A stretch of DNA of 5,360 nucleotides, taken from the NCBI GenBank assembly GCA_035685445.1, contig DASSAK010000042.1, positions 1 to 5,360 of the forward strand, written 5' to 3'. This DNA comes from DRGT01 sp035685445. GTDB lineage: Archaea; Thermoproteota; Nitrososphaeria; Nitrososphaerales; Nitrosopumilaceae. Below, piece after piece: positions 1 to 4,997 of this stretch (the stretch's first letter is position 1; each line of letters begins with the position of its first letter). The notes beneath the pieces were generated by a model. That model saw only the letters and a list, made by a program, of their open reading frames with translations, was not told the origin of the DNA and did no database searches. The translations under genes and the position numbers were made by a program.

Positions 1-225
1 CCACTAATTGCAATAGGCCCTGATGAAACCGTAATGATGGCAGCTGATCTCATGTATACAAGAGAAATTAGAAAGCTTCCTGTGATTGATAACGATAAAG
101 TGGTTGGAATGCTTACTGCAACGGATTTAGTGAACCAACTAGCAGTCTCAACTGAAAATGACATGATAAAGATGTACCATCAATCAGTTTCAAAAATTTA
201 CAAGCAATACAACCCGTACAATTAG
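1..225 (+). CDS. CBS-domain protein, C-terminal part (5' end outside window)
   Basis: The reading frame is open from the first base, so the gene starts upstream of the window; 74 codons and a TAG stop are visible. The visible protein is a CBS motif: a proline and hydrophobic strand (PLIAIGPDETV), a helix (MMAADLMYTREI), then RKLPVIDNDKVVGMLTATDLVNQL, which is the classic strand-strand-helix end of a CBS repeat. A charged tail of about 25 residues follows. CBS pairs bind adenosine nucleotides such as AMP or ATP and usually act as regulatory or energy-sensing modules. Since one CBS repeat is seen, a partner repeat is expected upstream. Whether the protein is CBS-only or carries another domain cannot be told from here. 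Confidence 0.88.
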   Translation, partial: PLIAIGPDETVMMAADLMYTREIRKLPVIDNDKVVGMLTATDLVNQLAVSTENDMIKMYHQSVSKIYKQYNPYN

Positions 226-242
226 TACGAGAGTCGATATTT

Positions 243-260
243 AGAAAATAGTTTTTATAC
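243..260 (+). promoter_or_regulatory. Archaeal TATA box (with purine-rich BRE-like flank) for the DUF1059 gene
   Basis: TTTTTATAC at 252-260 is preceded by a purine-rich AGAAAATAG, like a TFB recognition element. The box centre lies about 24 bases before the ATG at 280, so transcription would begin at or next to the start codon, giving a leaderless mRNA. No Shine-Dalgarno sequence is seen before 280, which agrees. The T run may also help end transcription of the CBS gene. Confidence 0.6.
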
Positions 261-279
261 CTAGAGTTAAGCCAAGCTA

Positions 280-477
280 ATGATGACAATAAGACTTGCA
301 TGCAGAGATTATGGTTTTGAATGCGATTTTGTTGCAGAGGGAGAAGGAGGCCCAAAGCTAGTTGAGCAGCTACGCACACATTTTGATAGCGAACATGGAA
401 TTGATTATGATACGGAATTTTTGCTTCAAATGGTAATCAACAAAGGACATTCAAGGGCATCACTCACAAAAGAATAG
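280..477 (+). CDS. Small DUF1059-family protein
   Basis: This 65-residue protein matches my memory of the DUF1059 family: an N-terminal strand ending in CRDYGFECDFVAEGE, then a helix with HFDSEHG. DUF1059 proteins are short, mostly stand-alone, found in archaea and bacteria, and have no firmly established function. Cys8, Cys15, His34 and His39 are arranged like a possible metal site, but this is inference. There is no signal peptide or membrane segment, so it is likely cytosolic. Two ATGs stand in tandem (280 and 283); either could be used, and the TATA spacing favours a leaderless start here. The gene lies 54 bases after the CBS gene with its own promoter, and 98 bases before the TFB gene, which also has its own, so it is probably monocistronic. 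Confidence 0.82.
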   Translation: MMTIRLACRDYGFECDFVAEGEGGPKLVEQLRTHFDSEHGIDYDTEFLLQMVINKGHSRASLTKE

Positions 478-484
478 GATTTTA

Positions 485-500
485 CGCAGCATTTTTTGCG
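485..500 (+). terminator. Possible T-run terminator with weak hairpin after DUF1059 gene
   Basis: A run of six T (492-497) starts 15 bases after the DUF1059 stop. It is bracketed by CGCA (485-488) and TGCG (497-500), which could form only a 4-base-pair stem. In archaea an oligo-T tract alone can end transcription, so the T run is the stronger part of the evidence. Confidence 0.35.
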
Positions 501-542
501 AAACAAACCAAAACTATAACAAGTCTTGCCTGTTTGATCTAC

Positions 543-552
543 CTTTTATTTT
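543..552 (+). promoter_or_regulatory. Archaeal TATA box for the TFB gene
   Basis: CTTTTATTTT is centred about 28 bases before the GTG at 576. This predicts a start of transcription at or just before the GTG and so a leaderless mRNA. There is no ribosome-binding site before the GTG. The purine-rich BRE flank is not convincing here. Confidence 0.5.
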
Positions 553-575
553 GCTTTAACGTATAGAAAGTAACA

Positions 576-1511
576 GTGGTACAGAATTATTCTAGAGATT
601 ATGATGTCAAGTGTCAATTAGATACTTGCAAAACCTACCCCGTCATTACAGATACAGAAAGAGGTGAAATGCTCTGCGGGGGTTGCGGTCTTGTCCTAGT
701 GCAAAACATAGCTGACATGTCACATGAAAGTCATGGATACACATCAGAGGAGTTTATGTCTCAAGCAAGAACTGGTCCTGCAACATCATTAACAATGCAT
801 GACAAGGGATTATCAACAGTTATTGGAAACAACACTGACTCATCTGGTCACGCATTATCTAGTAAAACAAAACTTACTTTTGGAAGACTAAGAGAGTGGG
901 ATAAGCGTAGCAAGTCAAGAACTACATCTGCGTTAAGCAAGGCATTCACTTTACTTAATGGAATGAAAACTAAGCTTGGAATCCCAGACAACGTGGTTGA
1001 AGAAGCAGCATATATCTACAGAAAGGCAGCAAATGCAAAGCTAACCAGGGGAAGAACCATGGTATCTTTAGTTTCAGCTGCACTTTATGCAGCATGTAGG
1101 GAAACAAACACGCCAAGAACACTAGATGATATTGCAAAGGCAGGAAATATAGAAAGAAGAATACTTTCTCGTGACCTTAGAACTTTGATTCAGAAATTTA
1201 ATCTAAAATTAGATCAGTATAATACGGCATCATTTATTGTAAAAATTTCAAACAATCTAAATCTCAGAGAGAAAACAAAGCGTGATGCTTTATCAATATT
1301 AAAAAGATCACAGGATGAAAAAATTACCTCAGGAAAACATCCAGTTGCACTTGCAGCAGCTTCGCTTTATCTTTCATGTATAATCAATGGAGAAAAGCTT
1401 AGTCAAAAAAAGTTTGCAACAGCTGCTGGCGTAAGTGATGTTACAATTAGAACAAGGGCAACATTAATCAAAAAAACGCTTGGGCTTACAAACGTAGCAG
1501 ATAGTATCTAG
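576..1511 (+). CDS. tfb: Transcription initiation factor B (TFB, archaeal TFIIB)
   Basis: The 311-residue protein is a full-length TFB, which binds the TBP-TATA complex and recruits RNA polymerase. Order of parts: zinc ribbon at about 13-40 (Cys13, Cys18, Cys34, Cys37); B-reader/linker at about 60-113 with the signature HDKGLSTVIG (75-84) and LREWDKR (105-111); first cyclin fold about 118-210, including GRTMVSLVSAALYAACRETN; second cyclin fold about 215-306, including GKHPVALAAASLYLSC and a helix-turn-helix (LSQKKFATAAGVSDVTIRTR) that in the family reads the BRE. The GTG start is chosen because an in-frame TAG at 564-566 blocks any upstream start and the TATA box is correctly spaced. The first zinc pair is spaced C-X4-C instead of the usual C-X2-C. 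Thaumarchaea commonly carry several TFBs, so this may be one of a set; which one is unknown. Confidence 0.96.
   Translation: MVQNYSRDYDVKCQLDTCKTYPVITDTERGEMLCGGCGLVLVQNIADMSHESHGYTSEEFMSQARTGPATSLTMHDKGLSTVIGNNTDSSGHALSSKTKLTFGRLREWDKRSKSRTTSALSKAFTLLNGMKTKLGIPDNVVEEAAYIYRKAANAKLTRGRTMVSLVSAALYAACRETNTPRTLDDIAKAGNIERRILSRDLRTLIQKFNLKLDQYNTASFIVKISNNLNLREKTKRDALSILKRSQDEKITSGKHPVALAAASLYLSCIINGEKLSQKKFATAAGVSDVTIRTRATLIKKTLGLTNVADSI
1470..1476 (-). terminator. Possible oligo-T terminator for the minus-strand zipper gene
   Basis: Seven A on the plus strand give a T7 run on the minus strand, 32 bases past the stop of the leucine-zipper gene and inside the tfb coding region. Because the two genes overlap at their stops, any terminator for the minus-strand gene must lie within tfb, and this is the first long T tract. 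There is no independent support. Confidence 0.3.
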
Positions 1512-1930
1512 GCCGAATTAAAAGGCGAAAATATATTTTCAAACACAGTTTCTTTTAGTTGAACTACCAAGTCCATAATTACTTTGATTTGCTCAAGAGC
1601 TACTGCGTTCAAGTCATTTAGCTTCTTTTGTAGCTCATTAATTTGGCTTTGCAAAAATCCTTTCTCAATTTTTAATTCATCTACTTGTGACTGTAGCTGA
1701 GCCTTTTCAGCCTTGAGTTTTTTGTTTTCTTCGGTTAGTTTTTCAATTTTTTCCTCATCTGTCAGTCCTGGAAATGGTTCCTCAATTGGTTTTGGCTCTT
1801 TTTTTGGAATTGGTTCAGGCTCTTGGATTGGCTGGGGGGAAGGAGGAGGTCCTGGATCTTGTGCAAAAGTTTGATTTATTGGAATAGTAAATAAAAATAA
1901 AAATAATACTAGTATAAGTATGGTCTTCAT
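1508..1930 (-). CDS. Exported proline-rich, leucine-zipper coiled-coil protein
   Basis: I do not recognise a named family for this 140-residue protein, but its layout is clear. Residues 1-23 are a Sec-type signal peptide: a short MK, a hydrophobic core (ILILVLFLFLF), and a TFA|Q site giving likely cleavage after Ala23. Residues 25-54 are a stalk rich in proline and glutamate/lysine (PGPPPSPQP, PEPIPKKEPKP). Residues 58-107 form a coiled coil with leucine at 65, 72, 79, 86, 93, 100 and 107, and Ile62, Asn69, Lys76, Val83, Lys90, Ile97, Leu104 at the partner positions. Residues 112-134 are a hydrophobic amphipathic helix. It should be outside the membrane or at the cell surface and probably a dimer or higher oligomer. 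No PEFG-type C-terminal anchor is seen. The gene follows the 72-residue gene by 36 bases but has its own TATA box. It ends on the stop codon shared with tfb. Confidence 0.82.
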   Translation of the reverse strand: MKTILILVLFLFLFTIPINQTFAQDPGPPPSPQPIQEPEPIPKKEPKPIEEPFPGLTDEEKIEKLTEENKKLKAEKAQLQSQVDELKIEKGFLQSQINELQKKLNDLNAVALEQIKVIMDLVVQLKETVFENIFSPFNSA

Positions 1931-1954
1931 GCCAGTGTTTTAGAAATAATTTTT

Positions 1955-1966
1955 GTAAATAAAAAA
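1955..1966 (-). promoter_or_regulatory. TATA box for the zipper gene
   Basis: On the minus strand TTTTTTATTTAC is centred about 30 bases ahead of the ATG at 1930, and no ribosome site is seen just before that ATG. This suggests a short-leader or leaderless transcript separate from the cdc48 operon. The box directly abuts the stop codon of the upstream gene, and its T6 run could equally serve as that gene's terminator. Confidence 0.5.
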
Positions 1967-2185
1967 TTATTTGAAGAAATCAAATTCTTGATCTCTTTTT
2001 TGCTTTGGCAAATCCCGCATTACTGCCTGAACCACTTCTGTGTGGTTGTATGTTAAATGTCTGAGAAACTTTGCAGATTCATCTGCTCTTGTTTCATCAT
2101 CAGCTAAAAGCATTTTTGGGTCGCTAAGCTCACTCATCATGGTCTTGCACTCAGTACAAGGGTTAAAATCAAGATAGAGTTTCAA
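1967..2185 (-). CDS. Small CxxC conserved-type hypothetical protein
   Basis: The 72-residue protein (75 if started upstream with a one-base correction) is not one I can name. It has a basic-hydrophobic start (KLYLDFN), a CTEC motif (Cys10, Cys13), an acidic middle, then a helical LRHLTYNHTEVVQAVM with His43 and His48, and a charged end. The Cys-Cys-His-His set could bind zinc, but the 29-residue middle spacing is not that of a classical finger. No signal peptide or membrane segment is present. The in-frame start is TTG at 2185, because an in-frame TGA (2194-2192) lies just before it; the strong AGGAGG site is 12 bases from this TTG but only 2 bases from an out-of-frame ATG. It follows cdc48 by 28 bases and is probably co-transcribed with it, which hints at a link to protein quality control. 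Confidence 0.7.
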   Translation of the reverse strand: MKLYLDFNPCTECKTMMSELSDPKMLLADDETRADESAKFLRHLTYNHTEVVQAVMRDLPKQKRDQEFDFFK

Positions 2186-2197
2186 TTTTAGTCATAT

Positions 2198-2203
2198 CCT
2201 CCT
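2198..2203 (-). promoter_or_regulatory. Shine-Dalgarno site AGGAGG before the 72-residue gene
   Basis: AAAGGAGGAT on the minus strand holds a perfect AGGAGG, complementary to the archaeal 16S 3' end. Spacing is 12 bases to the TTG used for the long frame and 2 bases to an ATG at 2195-2193 that opens only 8 codons. Neither spacing is ideal, which makes the real start uncertain. Confidence 0.7.
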
Positions 2204-2213
2204 TTGATTTACC

Positions 2214-4361
2214 CTACTTAATCGTCTGAGTTAAGGCTTGTTCCACTTTTGTGCTAACAGGTCTAACCTTTTTTATAGAATCTTCAAGGTCTTGCTGTGA
2301 AATTTCAATTTCTTTGAAGTTTTTGGACTTTGCTGAAACGTATCTCTTTAGTGCCACAATGGCTGCTCTGTTTGCTACTGCTGCAATTTCTGCTCCACTA
2401 TATCCTTTGGTGAGCTCGACTAGTTTCTTAAAGTCCACATCTTTTGCTAGTGGCTTTTTCTTTGTGTGAATCTTGAAGATGTTTTCTCTTCCCTTTTCGT
2501 CTGGCATTGGAACCTCGATGATTCTGTCAAATCTTCCAGGACGTAGTAATGCCTCATCAACAATATCAAGGCGGTTTGTTGCACCAATAATTATCACGTT
2601 GTTTAGCTCCTCTAGTCCATCAATCTCAGTTAGAATTTGAGATACTACACTTTCTGTTACGTGTGAGCCTAGACCGCTTCCTGAGCGCTTTGGTACAAGT
2701 GCATCAATCTCATCAAAGAAGATGATACATGGTGCAGCCTGTCTTGCCTTGCGGAAGATTTCTCTGACTCCTTTTTCTGATTCGCCAACCCACTTTGAAA
2801 GCAATTCGGGTCCTTTGACGCTGATAAAGTTTGATTCAGTCATCTTTGCGACTGCCTTTGCAATCAAAGTCTTTCCAGTTCCTGGAGGACCATGCAAAAG
2901 AATTCCTTTTGGGGTGTCAACATCAACGTATTCAATTGCTTCTTTGTGTTTGAGTGGCCATTCAATTGCTTCACGAAGTTCCTCTTTTAGTGAATCTAAT
3001 CCACCAACGTCATCCCAAGTTACATTTGGGATTTGTACTAGAACTTCACGTAGTGCGGATGGTCTGACCTCTCTTAGCGCATCCTTAAAGTCTTCACTAG
3101 TTACTTTGATCTTTTGCAATACATCAGCTGAAACTTTTTCTTCATCCAAGTCAATGTCTGGCATTACACGTCTTAGTGAACGCATTGCAGCCTCTTTTGC
3201 TAGAATTTCTAAATCTGCTCCAACAAATCCGTGAGTTGTCTTTGCAATTTGTTTAAGGTCTACACTTTTTTCAATTGGCATTCCTCTTGTGTGTATGTTT
3301 AGAATTTCATTTCGTCCTTGCTCATCAGGTATTCCAATTTCAATTTCTCTGTCAAATCGACCTGGTCTTCTTATGGCAGGATCAATGGAATCTGGCCTGT
3401 TAGTTGCTGCAATTACTACAACTTTGCCTCTAGCCTTCATTCCATCCATTAGTGTAAGTAGTTGTGATACGATTCTTTTTTCTACCTCACCAGTAACTTC
3501 CTCTCTTTTTGGTGCTATAGAATCAATTTCATCAATGAAAATTATTGATGGTGCGTTTTCTTCAGCTTGCTTGAAAATTTCTCTGAGTCGTTCTTCTGAT
3601 TCACCATAATATTTTCCCATGATTTCAGGACCGCTTAGGGATGTGAAATTAGCGTTAGTTTCGCCTGCAACTGCCTTTGCAAGGAGTGTTTTACCCGTTC
3701 CCGGAGGACCGTATAGCAACACACCTTTTGGTGCTTCGACTCCAATCTTTTCGAAAAGTTCTGGATGTCGCATTGGCAATTCGACCATTTCACGAATCTT
3801 TTGAACCTCGTGTCGCAATCCGCCTAGATCATCATATGTGATTCTTGGAATAGAAGAGTCAACTGCTTGAGTCATTGAGCCAAGCTTGAATATAGTTTGT
3901 TCAGTAACAATTACTGGCTTTGATGGTTTTGTACTAGTTACAATGAATTGTATCTTTCCACCCATCTGTGTACCAAGTGTTATTGTATCGCCAGTTGTAA
4001 AGACATGATTCAAAAAGTTTTGTCTCATGTATTCTTGCAATCCTTCAGCTTGGATCTTTTCTGTGGGGGACAGAACGATTTGCTCAGCAGAGCTTGCTTC
4101 TACAGCTTTGATTTTTATTTTATCGCCAATTCCTGCGCCAATGTTGTGTCGTGTGATTCCGTCAATTTTTACAATACCAGATCCATAGTCTTCAGGATTT
4201 CCTGGCCATAACTTTACATGAGTTTTTTTATTATAAGTTAATTCTAAAATTTGTCCAGTATTCCATTTAGCATCTTCAATAATTTTTGGATCAATTATCG
4301 CACGTCCGTTTCCAACGTGTTGCTGCGGAATTTCTTCTATTTTTAATTCAAATTCTGTCAT
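2214..4361 (-). CDS. cdc48: Cdc48/VAT-type AAA+ unfoldase (p97 family)
   Basis: At 715 residues this is a full-length archaeal Cdc48. It is a hexameric ATPase that pulls and unfolds proteins for degradation or release. The double-psi-barrel N part spans about 3-88 and the second N subdomain about 100-170. D1 has Walker A GPPGTGKT (218-225, Lys224), Walker B IIFIDE (273-278, Glu278), sensor Asn321 and arginine fingers Arg332/Arg335 in RRPGRFDR. D2 has Walker A GPPGTGKT (491-498, Lys497), Walker B IIFFDE (546-551, Glu551), sensor Asn596 and LLRPGRFDR (605-613). Both rings look catalytically intact. Pore loops are KYYG (250-253) in D1 and KWVG (523-526) in D2. The C-terminus ends QTIK with no HbYX proteasome-docking motif. 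The ATG at 4361 is preceded by GGTGAT at 5 bases. The gene lies 29 bases after hsp20 and is probably in its operon. Confidence 0.97.
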   Translation of the reverse strand: MTEFELKIEEIPQQHVGNGRAIIDPKIIEDAKWNTGQILELTYNKKTHVKLWPGNPEDYGSGIVKIDGITRHNIGAGIGDKIKIKAVEASSAEQIVLSPTEKIQAEGLQEYMRQNFLNHVFTTGDTITLGTQMGGKIQFIVTSTKPSKPVIVTEQTIFKLGSMTQAVDSSIPRITYDDLGGLRHEVQKIREMVELPMRHPELFEKIGVEAPKGVLLYGPPGTGKTLLAKAVAGETNANFTSLSGPEIMGKYYGESEERLREIFKQAEENAPSIIFIDEIDSIAPKREEVTGEVEKRIVSQLLTLMDGMKARGKVVVIAATNRPDSIDPAIRRPGRFDREIEIGIPDEQGRNEILNIHTRGMPIEKSVDLKQIAKTTHGFVGADLEILAKEAAMRSLRRVMPDIDLDEEKVSADVLQKIKVTSEDFKDALREVRPSALREVLVQIPNVTWDDVGGLDSLKEELREAIEWPLKHKEAIEYVDVDTPKGILLHGPPGTGKTLIAKAVAKMTESNFISVKGPELLSKWVGESEKGVREIFRKARQAAPCIIFFDEIDALVPKRSGSGLGSHVTESVVSQILTEIDGLEELNNVIIIGATNRLDIVDEALLRPGRFDRIIEVPMPDEKGRENIFKIHTKKKPLAKDVDFKKLVELTKGYSGAEIAAVANRAAIVALKRYVSAKSKNFKEIEISQQDLEDSIKKVRPVSTKVEQALTQTIK

Positions 4362-4366
4362 TTTTT

Positions 4367-4372
4367 ATCACC
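4367..4372 (-). promoter_or_regulatory. Ribosome-binding site GGTGAT for cdc48
   Basis: On the minus strand GGTGAT, complementary to the AUCACC at the archaeal 16S 3' end, sits 5 bases before the ATG at 4361. This fixes the cdc48 start and supports its translation as an internal gene of the hsp20 transcript. Confidence 0.75.
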
Positions 4373-4390
4373 ATAAAAAATTGATGAGGT

Positions 4391-4885
4391 TTATTCAACC
4401 TCCACCGTTTTGCCTTTTGGCTTTTCCTCTTCTTGTAGCTTGAAGAGGATTTCAAGAATACCGTTTTTGTAAGATGCTTTTACAGAATTTTCATCAACTT
4501 TGTATTTGATTGGCACTTTGGCATGGTATTTCTTTTCACCATGTTCTGCGTCTATATTGACTAGTTTACCATCAACTACAATTTTGACATCTTGCTTTTC
4601 AACTCCGGGCATCTCAGCAACCAGTTTTACAACCTTTTCTTTTTCATCAACAATTGTATCAACTAGAGGCTCTCTAGTGTCTGATGTTGGCAGTAATCCT
4701 GGCTTTACGTTTCCGTATTCTTTTACTACAGGCTTGCCGTCAGGTCCAACAGTCATCGTATAACCGTAATAAAATGGTCCAGAGACATTTCCTGTTGATT
4801 TTGCTTCATCAAGCAGTTCGTCTAGATTCGCAAAGGAACCAGACATCCTCTTGAAGAGCCTATCAAATTCGTCATCAAAGAACAT
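4391..4885 (-). CDS. hsp20: Small heat-shock protein, Hsp20/alpha-crystallin family
   Basis: This 164-residue protein is an ATP-independent holdase that binds unfolding proteins in large cytosolic oligomers. Residues 1-30 are an acidic/aromatic N-terminal arm (MFFDDEFDRLFKRM). Residues 36-63 hold a glycine/tyrosine-rich stretch with YGYTMTVGPDGKPVVKEYG, typical of archaeal members. The alpha-crystallin domain runs from about 71 (REPLVDTIVDEKEKVVKLVAE) to 150 and ends in the family signature A-x3-N-G-x-L (Ala137, Asn141, Gly142, Leu144). The tail carries Val161-Glu162-Val163, a V-x-V version of the I/V-x-I/V motif that docks neighbouring dimers. The ATG at 4885 has AGGTGA 9 bases upstream. It heads the operon with cdc48, so clients held by Hsp20 may pass to the unfoldase; that hand-off is inference. 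Confidence 0.95.
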   Translation of the reverse strand: MFFDDEFDRLFKRMSGSFANLDELLDEAKSTGNVSGPFYYGYTMTVGPDGKPVVKEYGNVKPGLLPTSDTREPLVDTIVDEKEKVVKLVAEMPGVEKQDVKIVVDGKLVNIDAEHGEKKYHAKVPIKYKVDENSVKASYKNGILEILFKLQEEEKPKGKTVEVE

Positions 4886-4894
4886 ATGTCATAT

Positions 4895-4900
4895 TCACCT
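4895..4900 (-). promoter_or_regulatory. Ribosome-binding site AGGTGA for hsp20
   Basis: On the minus strand AGGTGA precedes the ATG at 4885 by 9 bases. It implies a leadered transcript, unlike the apparently leaderless DUF1059 and TFB genes, and places the transcription start upstream of about 4900. Confidence 0.65.
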
Positions 4901-4905
4901 ATGTT

Positions 4906-4923
4906 ATGTAATAGGTATTACAT
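4906..4923. promoter_or_regulatory. 18-base inverted repeat, candidate operator of the hsp20-cdc48 operon
   Basis: ATGTAATAGGTATTACAT has perfect 8-base arms around a central GG. It begins right at the edge of the hsp20 TATA box and extends toward the predicted transcription start. A dimeric regulator bound here would cover the TATA-to-start interval and block polymerase loading. No regulator gene is identified in the window, so its binder is unknown. Confidence 0.55.
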
Positions 4924-4950
4924 TATATAAGTATTATTACTTTATATACG
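4916..4950. repeat. Tandem direct repeat, 19-base period, in the divergent promoter
   Basis: Bases 4916-4931 and 4935-4950 agree at 14 of 16 positions, sharing TATTAC followed by a TATATA core. A third partial copy, TATTACTTTAT, lies at 4986-4996 by the plus-strand gene. The left arm of the inverted repeat carries TATTAC in reverse (GTAATA, 4908-4913). Part of the likeness could come from AT-rich composition and shared TATA boxes. Confidence 0.5.
4922..4930 (-). promoter_or_regulatory. Proximal TATA box for hsp20
   Basis: TTATATAAT on the minus strand is centred about 41 bases from the hsp20 ATG. A start about 25 bases downstream falls near 4901, leaving a leader of about 16 bases that just includes AGGTGA. 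A second TATA-like GTATATAAAG at 4949-4940 could give a longer leader. Confidence 0.6.
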
Positions 4951-4967
4951 AATAGTTACACAATCCT

Positions 4968-4988
4968 CTTATACATGACATTATATAT
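4968..4988 (+). promoter_or_regulatory. TATA elements for the rightward gene
   Basis: Two overlapping candidates are seen. CTTATACATG (4968-4977) would place the transcription start near the ATG at 4998. ATTATATATT (4980-4989) would place it near the second in-frame ATG at 5013. No Shine-Dalgarno site precedes either ATG, so a leaderless transcript is likely; the box used decides the start codon. Confidence 0.45.
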
Positions 4989-4997
4989 TACTTTATT

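Noticed and set aside
113..379. Minus-strand frame of 88 codons across the CBS and DUF1059 genes
   Set aside because: It spans two recognisable plus-strand genes and the promoter between them, and its protein matches no family I know.
478..575. Possible small RNA or tRNA between the DUF1059 and TFB genes
   Set aside because: Only a 4-base-pair stem at 485-500 is seen, with no cloverleaf, no conserved tRNA loop sequences and no extended pairing. The region is explained by a T-run terminator and the tfb TATA box.
2169..2195. Eight-codon ATG frame (MTKIETLS) as a gene of its own
   Set aside because: Too short to call as a gene. It is discussed as part of the start anomaly of the 72-residue gene instead.
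2722..3234. Plus-strand open frame of 170 codons opposite cdc48, with others at 2251-2469, 3289-3609, 3619-3804 and 3948-4211
   Set aside because: They are antisense shadows of the well-conserved cdc48 coding sequence. Their proteins are serine/phenylalanine-rich with no recognisable domain, and the minus-strand frame carries intact AAA+ motifs throughout.
4371..4380. TATA-like TTTTTTATGG on the minus strand just ahead of cdc48
   Set aside because: It is centred only about 14 bases before the ATG, so a start 25 bases downstream would fall inside the coding region. The bases around it are better explained by the GGTGAT ribosome site.
4500..4763. Plus-strand frame of 87 codons opposite hsp20
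   Set aside because: Antisense shadow of the alpha-crystallin domain; threonine/serine-rich with no promoter or ribosome site.
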